Shown: positions 12,107 through 23,690, counted from the first letter of the stretch. The stretch is DNA of 64,000 nucleotides from Cephalopachus bancanus (GCA_027257055.1 JAPVLO010000182.1:8246001-8310000), one strand, 5' to 3'. The notes: generated from the sequence alone by a model not told the origin. Numbers and translations are program-made.

Positions 12107-12393
12107 GGCCGGGCTCGGTGGCTCAGCCTGGAATTCCGCGCCTTTGGGAGGCTGAGGTGAGTGGATTGCCTGAGCCCGCGGGTTCGAGACCCGCCTGGGC
12201 AGCGAGACCTCATCTCTACAATAAATCAAAAAACCAGCTGGGCATGGTAGCGCATGCTTGTAATTCCGGCTACTCGGAAGGCTGAGGCGGAAGGATCGCC
12301 GGAGCCCAGCAGGTTGAGGCTGCGGTGGCCGGGATCGGCCACTGCACTCCAGTCTGGGCGACAGAGTGAGACTCCAACTCAAAAAAAAAAAAA
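12107..12393 (+). mobile_element. Alu, 5-bp-deleted subfamily
   Basis: Sense, very similar to 10455-10740 (shared AAAAAACCAGCTGGGCATGG). Flanked by AAGATTTACCG on both sides. Confidence 0.96.
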
Positions 12394-12400
12394 GATTTAC

Positions 12401-12531
12401 CGACTGAGCTCAGTGACTCATGCCTGTAATCTCGGCACTCTGGGAGGCTGAAGCGAGAGGATCGCTTGGGCCTAGGAGTTCAAGACCAGGCTGGACTTTG
12501 TCTCTAAAAAAAAAGAAAAATAAATTAAATT
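12401..12531 (+). mobile_element. Alu left-monomer (FLAM-like)
   Basis: Only one arm (CTCATGCCTGTAATCTCGGC to CTTTGTCTCTAAAAAAAAAG) with its own A-tail: a monomeric or deleted old Alu. Confidence 0.8.
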
Positions 12532-12842
12532 TTAAAAGATTTGCCATAAAACTAAGAAAGAAATAGGGGTGCGTTGCCCAGTTCCAGTTTGTGTACTGTG
12601 GCCCCAAGGCAGGAAAGCAGCGGCGCAGGGCGGGCTGTGGAAGGTCAGGCTGCGTGCAAGGCAGCTTCCAGCAGGTGGCGGTGTGGAGTTGCAGAAGGCG
12701 GCAGCCGGGCGCTGCACCGGGCGTCTGGGACACGGCGCTGCGGCCACTCTAATTTGGATGGGATCATCCTTGCGGTTTGCAGAGCCAAACTTGGGACACT
12801 GCCGTGGGCTACCCTCTTGCCCTCAGGCTCTGCTCCTAAAGT
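12532..12842. other. G+C-rich unique DNA
   Basis: Contains CpG-bearing text (GGCGGCAGCCGGGCGCTGCA). Overlapping frames on both strands; no start, splice or promoter signal I would defend. Confidence 0.45.
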
Positions 12843-13146
12843 ATTTTTTTTTTCTTGAGTCAGGGTCCACTCCGTCAGGCTGGAGTGCAGTGGCACTATC
12901 ATGGCTCACCGCAGCCTCGACCTCCTGGACACATGAGATTCTTCTACCTCTGCCTCCAGCCTCCCGCCTCCCGAGTAGCTGGGACTGCAGATGCGCGCCA
13001 CCGAGCCTGGCTAATTTTGTGATGTTTTGCAGAGACAGTTCTTGCTAGGTTGCCCGGGCTGGTCTCAAACTCGTGAGCTCAAACGATTCTGCCCCCTCAG
13101 TCTCCCCAAGTGCTGGGATTGCAGGCGTGAGCCACCCTGCCCGGCC
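12843..13146 (-). mobile_element. AluJ-like, full length
   Basis: Antisense; flanked by TCCTAAAGT on both sides. Ordinary GGCGTGAGCCACC end. Confidence 0.93.
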
Positions 13147-13583
13147 TGTCCTAAAGTCTTGATGGCAAGTGTCACCCGATGGAGTGTGCATGGGGATTTG
13201 TGACTTCTGAGTCCCAGAGCACCCTCATTCTAGCCGTGCACACACAGGCTGCCTGCCTGCCTGACCTCTGTGAGTGGGTGGTAATGGCGCCTCCTTTTCT
13301 GCCTTCTCAGGCTTTTCTGAAATATATGTGAATGCCTTGGGAAAGAGGAGACTCTAAAAATATAAGGCTTTATTATTAATGATTAATGGGTAGTTAAGAG
13401 CAAAAATATGTTCCTTGATCTATTCTAGAGCAGGAAAGAGGAACTCTAGGGATAGTCTGAGCTGAGTTTTCTTATTTGCAGAAGACTCTCTCTCTGACTG
13501 TGTGTTTTCACCTCTATGAAGTCACATGGAGTGGGAGAGGCGAGGGTGCCATTTGCCATGGAGCTTTCTTTCTTTCTGTTTTG
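13147..13583. other. Unique, no feature seen
   Basis: Mixed-composition DNA with no repeat or gene signal I recognise. Confidence 0.5.
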
Positions 13584-13870
13584 TTTTTTTTTTTGAGTTG
13601 GAGTCTCACTCTGTCGCCCAGACTGGAGTGCAATGGCTGCTCCCGGCCACTGCAGCCTCCACCTGCTGGGCTCCGGCGATCCTCCCACCTCAGCCTTCCA
13701 AGTAGCTGGAACTACAGGTGCGCACTACCACACCCGGCTCATTTTGATTTATGGTAGAGATGAGGTCTCACCAAGTTGCCCAGGCGGGTCTCGAACCCGC
13801 GGGCTCAGGCAATCTACTCACCTCAGCCTCCCAAAGGCGTGGAATTACAGGCTGAACCACCAAGCCCGGC
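13584..13870 (-). mobile_element. Alu, window-specific type
   Basis: Antisense dimer, long left arm (CACCAAGTTGCCCAGGCGGG). Confidence 0.93.
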
Positions 13871-13872
13871 TT

Positions 13873-14163
13873 CTTTTTTTTTTTTTTTTAGTTAGAGTCT
13901 CACTTTGTCACCCAGACTGGAGTGCAGCGGCACGCTCACAGCCATCGCAACCTCAACCTGCTGGGCTCAGGCAATCTTTCCGCCTCAGCCTTCCAAGATG
14001 CTGGAACTACAGGTGTGCACCACCACGCCTAGCTAATGTTTTGATTTATTGTAGAGACGAGGTCTTGCCAAGTTGTCCAGGCTGATCTCAAACCCCTGGG
14101 CAATCCTCTCGCCTTGGCCTTCCAAAGTGCTGGGATTACGGACTTGAGCCACTGTTCCCGGCC
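13873..14163 (-). mobile_element. Older Alu, directly abutting
   Basis: Antisense; more diverged, with TTGAGCCACTGTTCCCGGCC end. Its T-tract follows the previous copy after 2 bp. Confidence 0.9.
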
Positions 14164-14214
14164 TGCTGTGGGACTTTCAGGGAGGTTGTAACCACTCAGA
14201 AAACAGAATCCATA

Positions 14215-14445
14215 AAAAGAATAGTAATGACTACCACCTGTTAAGTACCTACTATGTGCCAGGCACACTACATCTGTCATTTAATTTAATCGTCACAACA
14301 ACCCAATGAGATAGGTGTAATTAACTGGAAACAGAACCTCAGAATCTAAGTTCACAGTAGAAGATTACAAGATGGCAGGATTTGAACCCAGGCCGATTTG
14401 GCTGCAATAGCCCGTGTATTCCCCACTGGACTGTGTGGCCTCGTC
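14215..14445 (-). mobile_element. MIR, antisense
   Basis: ACCTACTATGTGCCAGGCAC, CGTCACAACAACCCAATGAG and GGATTTGAACCCAGG in MIR order on the minus strand. Confidence 0.85.
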
Positions 14446-14587
14446 TTTACTAAATTGCTAAGACCCTTTCCAAGGATCTGTCTTACGCTGGTTATTTATG
14501 AATCCCCTAAGGAACTTGTTAAAATGTGACTTCTCAAGTCCTACCAGAGGAGAAGCCTCACTCATGATCTAGGTTTTTCCTTCTCTT

Positions 14588-14868
14588 TCTTTTTTTGAGT
14601 TGGAGTCTCACTCCGTCGCCCAGGCTGGAGTGCAGTGACACACCTATGGCCACCGCAGCCTCAACCTGCTGGGCTTAGGTGCTCCTCCCACCTTAACCTT
14701 CTAAGTAGCCGGAACTACAGGCATGTGCTACCACGCCCGGCTAATTTTTGATTTATTGTAGAGACGAGGTCTCTCCAAATTGCCTGGGCTGGTCTCGAAC
14801 CCACAGGCAATCCACTTGCCAAGCCTTCCAAAGTGCTGGGATTACAGGCTGAACCACTGAGCCCAGCC
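14588..14868 (-). mobile_element. Alu, window-specific type
   Basis: Antisense dimer, somewhat diverged, with a deletion in the left arm (GAACCCACAGGCAATCC). Confidence 0.92.
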
Positions 14869-14917
14869 TTTTCTTCTCTATTTTTTTCATTCCACTGCCC
14901 TCTCCATTACTTTAGGG

Positions 14918-15535
14918 TTTTTTTTTTTTTTTTGTAAAGAAGAAAGGTCTAGCTCTGTTATCCATGCTGAGTGCAGTGGAGTGATCATAGCTCACGACAG
15001 CCTCAGACTCTCGGGCTCAAGCGATCCTCCCTAATAGCTGGGACTACAAGGGATGTGCCACCGTACCTGGCTAATTTTTAATTTTAATTTTTAAAATTTT
15101 TAAAATTTTTAATTTTAATTTTTTTTTTGAGTTGGAGTCTCACTCTGTCGCCCAGACTGGAGTGCAGTGGCCGCTCCCGGCCACCGCAGCCTCGACCTGC
15201 TGGGCTCCGGCGATCCTTCCGCCTCAGCCTTCCAAGTAGCTGGAACTACAGGCATGCGCTACCACGCCCGGCTGATTTTTTGATTTATTGTAGAGAAGAG
15301 GTCTCGCTGCCCAGGCGGGTCTCGAACCCACGGGCTCAGGCAATCCACTCACCTCAGCCTCCCAGAGGCGCGGGATTACAGGCTAAGCCACCGAGCCTGG
15401 CTCCAATTTTTATTTTTTTTTAGAGACAGGATCTCACTGTGTTGCCCAGACTGGTCTTGAACTCCTGGCCTCAAGCGATCTTCCTGCCTCAGCCTCCCAA
15501 AGTGCTGGGATTGCACATGTGTACCATCATGCCCC
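14918..15535 (-). mobile_element. AluJ-like split by a younger Alu
   Basis: The right arm lies at 14918-15115 and the left arm at about 15404-15535 (GAGACAGGATCTCACTGTGT); the copy at 15117-15401 sits in its central linker. Confidence 0.85.
15117..15401 (-). mobile_element. Alu, 5-bp-deleted subfamily, nested
   Basis: Antisense; TCTCGCTGCCCAGGCGGG shows the deletion. AATTTTTA-type flanks. It post-dates the AluJ it interrupts. Confidence 0.94.
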
Positions 15536-16120
15536 GTCTTAATTTTGGATTTTGATCTAAGCAGGATGAGAAGTCACTGGAGAGTTTTGCGCAGGGAAGA
15601 GACACGATCCAATGTAGATTTTAGGAAGATGACTCTGGGCACTGGCTTGACACAAACCCCAGGGGGCGAGCGCGCTTACCTGATTCCCTAGGCGGTTCTG
15701 TGTGTCTGCATCTCTTGAGCGGTTTTGGAAGATTCTGCCCCTCACCTCGCTCACGGTGGCCAGGTGGGGTACGGAGGTCGCGCCGGCACCCTCCCCCAAT
15801 CCTCACGCTCCTCCTCCTCGCCTCAGTCTGGGCATCAGGATCCTTAGTTGCGGATTGATGGCAGTGGTGGATGTGAGAGTAGTGGGAATGCTGGCCACAC
15901 GCGTGGTGTCTGGAGACCAGGCTGGCCAAGCCAAAATGCCCTCATCATGCCAGAATAAAGCAATTTCACTTTCAGAACAAAGTGGCAGAGCCGTAACTCA
16001 TTTACTCACTGACTCATCCACTCGTCCTTTCAACTCCTGCGCCAAGCACTGCGTGAGCTACTGAAGGACTAGAAATTTTCAAAAAGAGCCCCAAGACATA
16101 AACTCTAGAGGAAATGCCCT
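15536..16120. other. Unique DNA, G+C-richer
   Basis: CpG-containing block (15660-15830) with opposing pseudo-splice signals: minus-strand CAG|GTAAGCG near 15677-15683 and a plus-strand pyrimidine tract plus CAG near 15826. Flanking frames are not recognisable protein, so I do not call an exon. Confidence 0.4.
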
Positions 16121-16129
16121 AGAGGAAAT

Positions 16130-16690
16130 GGTTAAACTAATGACTCAAATTTATTGGTTACTTTTGATGCATCAGACACTGATTTAAGTGCTTTTTTTTT
16201 TTTTTTTTTTGAGTTGTGGGTCCCACTCTATGGCCCAGGCTGGAGTTCAGTGGCATAATCATGGCTCACCGCAGCCTCAACCTCCTGGACCAGGAAATCT
16301 TTCCATCTCAGCCTCCCACATAGCTGAAACTACAGGTGTCTGCCACCACACCTGGCTAATTTTTAAAAATTTGTATTTTGGTAGAGATGAAGACTCTCTA
16401 TGGTGCCTAGGCTGGTCTCGAACTCCTAGGCCCAAGCCTTGGAGATTACAGGCGTGAGCCATCATGCCTGGCCTTATTTAAGTGCTTTTTGTGTCTTGCC
16501 ATATTTAATAATTCAAGCCAATGTGACCAGGTGGGTACTGTCTTACCATTCAAGATGAGAAAGTTAAGGCACATAGAGTTTAAGCAACTTGTTGGAGTTT
16601 GCTAGCTGTTGAGTGAACTGCGATCTGAACCCAGGTGGGTGATCTAGCTTGAGGGCTGAGATGACTTTGCTTCTTAGCCTGGAGGGGAAG
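16130..16690 (-). mobile_element. MIR split by an Alu
   Basis: Antisense MIR text at 16130-16190 resumes at 16478-16690 (GTTAAGGCACATAGAG, CTGAACCCAGGTGGG). The flank ATTTAAGTGCTTTT is duplicated on both sides of the Alu. Confidence 0.8.
16190..16473 (-). mobile_element. AluJ-like, nested in MIR
   Basis: Antisense dimer with a deleted left arm; target duplication ATTTAAGTGCTTTT. Confidence 0.92.
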
Positions 16691-17062
16691 CTAGCTAAAC
16701 ACATAGGTATCAGGCACTTGGTGAGTACTCACTAGAGCTCCTGGGAGCCTTTGACATTGTTGAGGGACAAGGCCTAAATCCTTTCCAAATTTTCAATCCT
16801 GTTAATGCCACCTGGTATATAACTTCTCCCCGTAAAATGCTGTGAAGTACAACTAAGGCTTTTAAGTGATGCTTCCAGATTCTTAATAAAAGATTAAATT
16901 AACTTATAAAGCTATTTTCTGGCTAAGGGCTCTTTCTTGGACGGCTTCACACACTCCACTCATCATTTCCATCACCAGTTGATAGGGGTTTTCTTGGGGC
17001 AGTCCATTCTTCATCAAGGAAGAATAAACTTTTTTTTTTTTTTGGATCAAGTAGAAGCTTGC

Positions 17063-17091
17063 TGAGGCAGAAGCTGCGGCTGGGATTCTGC
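17063..17091. repeat. Inverted repeat arm 1 (29 bp)
   Basis: Perfect reverse complement of 17547-17575; core AAGCTGCGGCTGGGATTCTG. Confidence 0.95.
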
Positions 17092-17546
17092 AAGCTGGTT
17101 TGAGCTGTGAAGGTTTGGGGTGCGTGGGGACGCGGCTCACTCACTGTCGCGGCTACTTCTCCATAGGGACCTGAGCCGACTGGAATCAAATTTGTGCCTC
17201 GACAAAATGACCAATCAGTGTAAGTTGGGGACTTTCGGGTCTTTGGAAACAGTGGTAGCCACAAATCTTACATCCTAGAATGCCAGGGGATGTGTCCCTG
17301 GGTTCCCAGGCGTGAAGAGAGCACAGAGGAAGCAACAAACAAACTGCCTAGAGAATACGAGGAACTCTCCAGGGTGCAGGTTCGGTGTGAGCTGGGCTGG
17401 GAAGAGACATGAAGGTTCAGCAGGCAGTGAAGCGAAGGGAGACTTTTCCAGCAAAGGAAAGGCTTGTGTGAAGGATCTGGGGAAGGGTCCGCCGTCTGGG
17501 CTTTCTGGGATCATTCCATCCTAAAACGCTAAGCCCTACGTGTGGG

Positions 17547-17575
17547 GCAGAATCCCAGCCGCAGCTTCTGCCTCA
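17547..17575. repeat. Inverted repeat arm 2 (29 bp)
   Basis: Perfect reverse complement of 17063-17091, 455 bp away. Confidence 0.95.
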
Positions 17576-17726
17576 CTTTCCCCATTTTTTAGGATATCAT
17601 CATCATAAATTACATCTTCACTCATGAATTCTCTGTCTCCCCCTCCGTCCCTTTCTTTGTCTCTCTCATAGCAGCTTTATTGCAGTTTAATTGACACACA
17701 ACAAACTACACATATTTAGAGTTTCA

Positions 17727-18030
<304 letters not shown>

Positions 18031-18242
18031 AATCACATAAAGTTTACAATTTTGTGAGTTTTAAACACACCTACAGGGTGATTTCCAAAGTCAAGACAAT
18101 AAACAATACCCATCACTTCCTGGAGTTCCCTGTACCCTTTGCAATCTGTCTTTCTCTTCTGCCCCCTCTGCCCTTCCTCAGGCAATCACTGAACTGCTGT
18201 CACTATTAAATGAGTTTGCCTTTTCCAAAATGGAATCACTTT

Positions 18243-18527
18243 CTTTTTATGAGTCGAGCCTCACTCTGTTGCCCAGTCTGGAGTGCAGTGGCATGCTCAT
18301 GGTCACCGTAGCTATGACCTACTGGGCTCAGGCTATCCTTCTGCCTCAGCCTTCCAAGTAGTGGAAAAATAGGTGAGCACCACAATACCCAACTAAGCTT
18401 TTGATTTATTGTAGAGATAAGTTCTCACTACTTTGCCCAGGCTGGTCTTGAACCCTGGACTCAGGCACTCCTCTCAACTCAGCCTCCCAAAGTGCTGGGA
18501 TTACAGGCGTGAGCCACCACGCCTGGC
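18243..18527 (-). mobile_element. AluJ-like
   Basis: Antisense; GGCGTGAGCCACCACGCCTG end; flanks GGAATCAC / TGAATCAT. Confidence 0.9.
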
Positions 18528-18822
18528 ATGAATCATATATTATGTACTCCTTTTTGCCAAGCTTGTTTCACTTAGTATAGTTGTTTTGAGACTCATCCAT
18601 ATTGTTTTGCATATCAATAGCTCATTCTTCTTTGCTGTTGAATAATACTCCATTGTAGAGCTTATATACCACATTTGTTTCTCCATCTTACTGATAATGG
18701 GCACATGGATTGTTTTTGGCTATTACAAATAAAGTTCTCATAAACATTCTTATACATGTCTTTTCTGAACATACACTATCTTTTCTTTTGGGTATTTATC
18801 TTGGAATATGGAAGGCATGTTT

Positions 18823-19119
18823 GCTTTTTTTTTTTTTTAAGTCAGAGTCTCCCTTTGATGTCCAGGTTGGAGTGCAGTGGCATGCTCATGGCTACTGTAG
18901 CCTCAACCTGCTGGGCTCAGTCGATCCGTCTGCCTCAGTCTTCCAAGGAGCTGGAACTACAGGCACGCTCCACCATGTCCAGCTATTTTTTTGATTTATT
19001 ATAGGGATGAGGTCTCGCCAAGTTGCTCAGGCTGATCTCAAACCCTCGGGTTCAGGCAGTCCTCTCACATTGGCCTCCTGAAGTGCCAGGATTATAGAGG
19101 TGAGCCACAGTGCCCGACC
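18823..19119 (-). mobile_element. AluJ-like
   Basis: Antisense dimer in L1, diverged (TTGATGTCCAGGTTGG). Confidence 0.9.
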
Positions 19120-19247
19120 CATGTTAAGTTTTTAAAGAATCTGCGAAATTTTCTTCCAAAGTGGTTGTATTATGAACATTTCAGTTGTTCCACATCCTTG
19201 CCAACTTTTGTATGGCCATTGACAAAATTTTAGCCATTCCAAACATA

Positions 19248-19465
19248 CGGGGTGCCAAAAAAGTGTATACACATTTTAAGTGACATTCGCTCAAAAGATG
19301 GCATTAATCAAATGAATGCTAGCGTCACCGTGAGACAACCAAAGGAAACGGTGGAAGCACAGTTGAGTGAATGTCATACATTGCTACCGTAATTTAATTC
19401 AACTTTGAAAAGTTACACATAGGAAACACCACTTAAAATGTGTATACTTTTTTTGGCACACCCTG
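19248..19465. mobile_element. Mariner-like MITE with intact TIRs and TA duplication
   Basis: The ends are inverted repeats of about 33 bp (GGGTGCCAAAAAAGTGTATA at left; the reverse complement of the right end reads GGGTGTGCCAAAAAAAGTAT). TA flanks it at 19246-19247 and 19466-19467. The 218-bp body has no transposase frame, so it is non-autonomous. It interrupts the antisense L1, which reads on cleanly when it is removed. Confidence 0.92.
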
Positions 19466-19739
19466 TAGGTATGCATGGTACCTCATTATGGTTTTAATTA
19501 GCATTTCCTAATGACTAATTATGATGAGCATGTTTTCATAGATGTATCTTCCATCTACCTTCTTTGTTGAAGTGTCTGTTCAAATCTTTGGCTCATTTTA
19601 AAAATTGGGTTGGTTGCTTTCTTATGTTAGATTTTTAGAGTTTGTTATGTATTCTAGATACTAGGTCTTTATCAGAGACATGTTTCGCAAATAATTTCTC
19701 TAAACAGGTGACTTGCTTTCTTATTCTTTTTGCAGTGTC

Positions 19740-20028
19740 TTTTTTTTTGAGTTGGAGACTCACTCTGTCCCCCAGACTGGAGTGCAGTGACCGCTCCCGG
19801 TCACTGCAGCCTCGACCCACTGGGCTCTGGCGATCCTTCCACCTCAGCCTTCCGAGTAGTCGGAATTACAGGCACACGCTACCATGCCCGGCAAATTTTT
19901 TTGATTTTATTGTGGAGATGAGGTCTCTCCAAGTTGCCCAGGCAGGTCTCAAACCCGCGGGCTCAGGCAATTCACTCACCCCAGCCTCCCAAAGCGCTGG
20001 GATTACAGGCTGAGCCACCAAGCCCGGC
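19740..20028 (-). mobile_element. Alu, window-specific type
   Basis: Antisense; target duplication TTGC[A/C]GTGTCTTT on both sides. Confidence 0.94.
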
Positions 20029-20299
20029 TTGCCGTGTCTTTCAAAGAGTAAAATTTTTAATTTTGATGAAGTCCTATTTATCAAATTAAAAAAAATTGTA
20101 TTTTGGATGCCATATCTAAGAAATCTTTGCTTGACTCAAGTTCACAAAATTTTTATTCTGTATTTTCTTTTAGAGGTTTTAGGTTTTACTTAGTTTTAAC
20201 TTTAGGTTTTACATTGCGATCTATTATCTATTTTGAAATAAGTTTTGTCTACAGTAAAAACAAAGTTTATTTTTAATTAATTTATTTTTTGTTTGTTTT

Positions 20300-20577
20300 T
20301 GTTTTTTGAGTTGGAGTCTCACTCTGCCGCCCAGACTGGAGTGCAGTGACTGCAGCCTCGACCCGCTGGGCTCTGGCGATCCTTCCGCTTCAGCCTTCCA
20401 AGTAGCTGGAACTACAGGTGCACGCTACCACGCCCGGTTAATTTTTTGGTTTATTGTAGAGATGAGGTCTCGCCAAGTTGCCAAACCCCAGGCGGGTCTC
20501 GGACCTGCGGGCTCAAGCAATCCACTCACCTCAGCCTCCCAAAGCGCGGGATTACAGGCTGAGCCACCGAGCCCGAC
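20300..20577 (-). mobile_element. Alu, window-specific type, small deletion
   Basis: Antisense; the right arm lacks about 15 bp (GCAGTGACTGCAGCCTCGAC). Confidence 0.92.
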
Positions 20578-20705
20578 TATTTTTATTTTAAATATGGATT
20601 TCCAATGAACTTGGCACCATTTGCTGAAAAGGTATTCTTTCCTCACTGAGCTGTCTCTGTATTTTTGTCAAAAATCAGTTGATAATGCATGTGTGAGTCA
20701 TTAGT

Positions 20706-21270
20706 TTTTTTTTAAAAGAAGACCTGGCTATCTCTTAAAGCGAATGAATCATATCAAATGTTCATTATGAGAACCTGTTCTTTCATAGCCTTCGGTCCTT
20801 TCTTGGGATTTGTGGTTGGATCCAGATCCACAACTTGGACTAGGCATTGACTTTGGATCAGGATGGAAGTATTCCCATGAGGACGGAGGATGTTTGTCTT
20901 CTGGATTGTTCTCCAAATCCTAATGTTGAACTTCCTTTCTGTGACGGGAAGGACAGACTAGAGTTTCTGTTTTCTAGTAGACTGATCTGTTCTCCTGCAT
21001 GTCCTTAACACCACATCTGTCTTGTCCCTGGGTTCTAGCTAGCTGCCTTCTTTCCTCCCTGAACTAGAGCCTTAATGACTTTAGTTAATCTAGTCTCTGT
21101 CCAGAGATATCTGAAATAATTAGCCTCTTAGACCAGGGATAGGCAAGTTAATTATACTGAAGACCATGGACGTGGGGGAAGGAAGTCAGTCAAAAGTCAC
21201 CTCATCAACCACCTTAACTGAAGTAGTTTGCTCTCCTTAGAGAAATACAAAATATCCAACTCAACAGCTT
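20706..21270. other. Unique, no feature seen
   Basis: No gene, RNA or repeat signal I can support; frames are short. Confidence 0.5.
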
Positions 21271-21740
21271 AAATATTTTTTATTGAGATATAATTCACAT
21301 ACCATAAAATGTACCCTTTAAAATTGCACATTTCAGTGGTCTTTAGTATATTCACAAAGTTGTGAAGCCATCCCCTCTATCTAATTCCAGAACATTTTTC
21401 ATCACCTTAAAAGAAACGGTACACCCTAGGCAGTCACTCTCCATTCTCCCCTCCCCCAGCCCCAGGCAACCACGGATCTACTTCCTCTCTGTGGATTTGC
21501 CTATCCTGGACATTAAGCATAATCATTCGACAGGCAGCCTTTGGTGCCTGACTTTGTTGTTTAGCATAACGTGGTCAAGGCTCATCCCTACTGCAGCAGA
21601 CGGCCGTACTTCACTCTTCTTTGTGGTTGAGTAATATTTCATTGTATGGATAGACTACATGGCCCTATCCATTCATCAGGTGGTGGACATTCTGGTTTTT
21701 CCACTTTTTGGCAATTATGAGAAATGAACTTCTGAATATG

Positions 21741-21761
21741 AGTTTGTGTGTGTGTGTGTTT
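21741..21761. repeat. Short (GT)n
   Basis: About ten GT units just before an Alu T-tract. Confidence 0.85.
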
Positions 21762-21783
21762 TGTTTTTCTTTTGCTTTTTGTT

Positions 21784-22079
21784 TTCTGAGTCAGGGTCTC
21801 ACTCTGTCGCCCAGGCTGGAGTGTGGTGGCATGATCACGATGATCATGGCCCAAGGCAGCCTCCACCTCCTGGGCTCAGGTGATGCTTCCTCCTCAGCAT
21901 CTGGAGTAGCTGGGATGACAGGTGCACGCCATTACACCTGGCTAGTTTATTTTTATTTTTTGTAAAGATGAGATTTTGCTGTGTTGCCTAGGTTGGTCTC
22001 AAATTCCTGGGCTCAAGCAATCCTCCCACCTTGGCCTCCCAAAGTGCTGGAATTACAGGCATGAGCCACCACACCTGGC
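21784..22079 (-). mobile_element. AluJ-like
   Basis: Antisense, longer right-arm variant (ATGATCACGATGATCATGGC). Confidence 0.92.
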
Positions 22080-22605
22080 TCCATTTTACAATTTTGCCAG
22101 CAATGAATTAGAGTTCCAATTTCTCCACATCCTCTCCAATACTTGTTATTGTCCATTTTTAATTTTAGCCATTTATATTATATATAATATAATACAATAT
22201 AAATTATATAAAAGATAATACATTTATAATATATTATATAATTATATAAAATAATATGTCATTGCAGTCTTGATTACATTTACGCTGATGACTAATAATG
22301 TTGAACATCTTTTCATAAGCATGTTGGCTATTGGTATGATTTATTTGGAAAAAAGGTCTATTCAAATTATTTGCCAATTTTTAATTGGGTTATCTATTTA
22401 TTGTTGAGTTGCAAGAGTTCTTTACATATCATGGATACTAATCTTCTTTTAGATACGTGATTTGTATGTATCTCTTCCATTCTGTGGGTTGTGTTTTCAC
22501 TTTCTTGATAGTGTCTTTTGAAGTACAAAAGTTTTTAAATTTGATGAAGTCTAATTCACACAAATTTTTTCTTTGTTGTTTATGACCATCTGTTTTTTAA
22601 ATTAA

Positions 22606-22752
22606 ACTCGGAGATAAAGCTTTCCCATTAAACACAATAAATAATAAGACTATACATCTCAGTTTCATGTAGCAGTTTAAGGGGCAGAATTGATTTGGAG
22701 GAAAGGGAGAAAGGGGAAGAGACCCTTTACTTGGTCTTTGGATTTCAAAATA
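22606..22752. other. Unique, A+T-rich
   Basis: Nothing recognised; a GA-rich stretch near 22695-22725. Confidence 0.5.
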
Positions 22753-22982
22753 CAGGAAGTTCCAAACATACAAATGGGTTTCATTTCAAGAGTGTGCTTG
22801 TAAGTTCAATTTGTTTTAAGTCCAACAAATTTAGCCTAGGTCCTGAACTAACAATTAGCTGTCCAGAGTTATATGTATTTAACAGGCTATATGACAGCTG
22901 GTGGAGAGAAATACTACATTCAAAAAAGAGCAGGTGTCTGTCAAGTTTGTAACTTGAAGGTTCATATGTAGGGGACTTACTG
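22753..22982 (-). mobile_element. Tigger-like MITE
   Basis: Minus-strand start CAGTAAGTCCCCTACATATG pairs with an imperfect inverted end (CAGGAAGTTCCAAACATACA); TA flanks both sides (22751-22752, 22983-22984). 230 bp, non-coding; resembles old Tc1/mariner-Tigger relatives. Confidence 0.75.
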
Positions 22983-22984
22983 TA

Positions 22985-23534
22985 CTGTTGAATGTTAGCC
23001 ACTGCCTTTGAGCACTGAACGTCTAATAGTCAAGGATAACTAACTCTTTGGGAACTGCCCTAATCTTTAAGCCTTTAGCAGCTTGCCTCGGAAGAGGTGA
23101 GGCCATAGCTCTCATTGGGGAGCTCGCTCTCTGGTCGGCAGCAATGTTACTTCATGGACAAGTTGAGAATGAGGATAGAGTGTCAGAAAGACACCCTAAC
23201 CCTAAGCCTAACCTTAGACAGATGGTTGGGAGTCTCAGCTGGGTTCTCTGGAACCAGATGCTGAGAGTTGGGAATGCAAAGCATGAGTTCAGGGGCGGGG
23301 GGACGGTAAGTAACACCTGGGAGTGGGAAAAGGAGGAAGCAGTTTGGCCAGAAGGCGCTCTCGGCCTGTGATGCAGACCTGACAAAGCCCCCGCTGCCAG
23401 TCCAACGGGTACTCCAGGGCAGAATCTGCTGGTTAGCATCCTTGGCAGCAGGGAAGTGAGTCCTTTAATGAAGGGGTGATATCAACATGGAATCTCCCCT
23501 TCTCCCATACAGACAGACCGGAGACTCCAATTCC
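22985..23534. other. Unique DNA
   Basis: Frames at 23048-23371 (+) and 23152-23439 (-) overlap and lack domains. A degenerate telomere-like run (CCCTAACCCTAAGCCTAACC) sits at 23193. Confidence 0.5.
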
Positions 23535-23690
23535 AGCAACTCATGACTTTAGGCAATGACTCTGCTTTCCTTTCTTCATCTGTAAAATGGAGAAAATGCC
23601 TTCCTTACAGGGTTGTGGGAGGATTAAAAAGACAAGGAAGCACATAGTGCCTGATACATCCTTGGCATTCAGTAAGTATTCGTTATTCCC
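23535..23690 (+). mobile_element. MIR
   Basis: CTTCATCTGTAAAATGGAGA, GGGTTGTGGGAGGATTAAA and GCATTCAGTAAGTATTC in MIR order. Confidence 0.85.

Larger units (their letters stand above)
16691..17650. other. Unique DNA with a 29-bp inverted repeat
   Basis: Holds a perfect inverted repeat (17063-17091 / 17547-17575). A possible short exon at 17167-17218 (TTCTCCATAG acceptor, GTAAGTTGG donor) leaves one open frame of about 17 codons, but no homologue comes to mind; not called. Confidence 0.4.
21271..22605 (-). mobile_element. L1M 3' region, antisense
   Basis: TTTATTGAGATATAATTCAC and TACCATAAAATGTACCCTTT open the block; ORF2-like antisense text follows (TTGTGGTTGAGTAATATTTC). Split by an Alu at 21784; AT-rich tail at 22165-22255. 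Confidence 0.85.

Noticed and set aside
15677..15799. Possible minus-strand exon ending CAG|GTAAGCG
   Set aside because: Frame text is unfamiliar, opposing pseudo-splice signals occur on the other strand, and the acceptor is weak.
17167..17218. Possible 52-bp exon with acceptor and GTAAGT donor
   Set aside because: Only about 17 codons, no homologue recognised, no partner exons found nearby.
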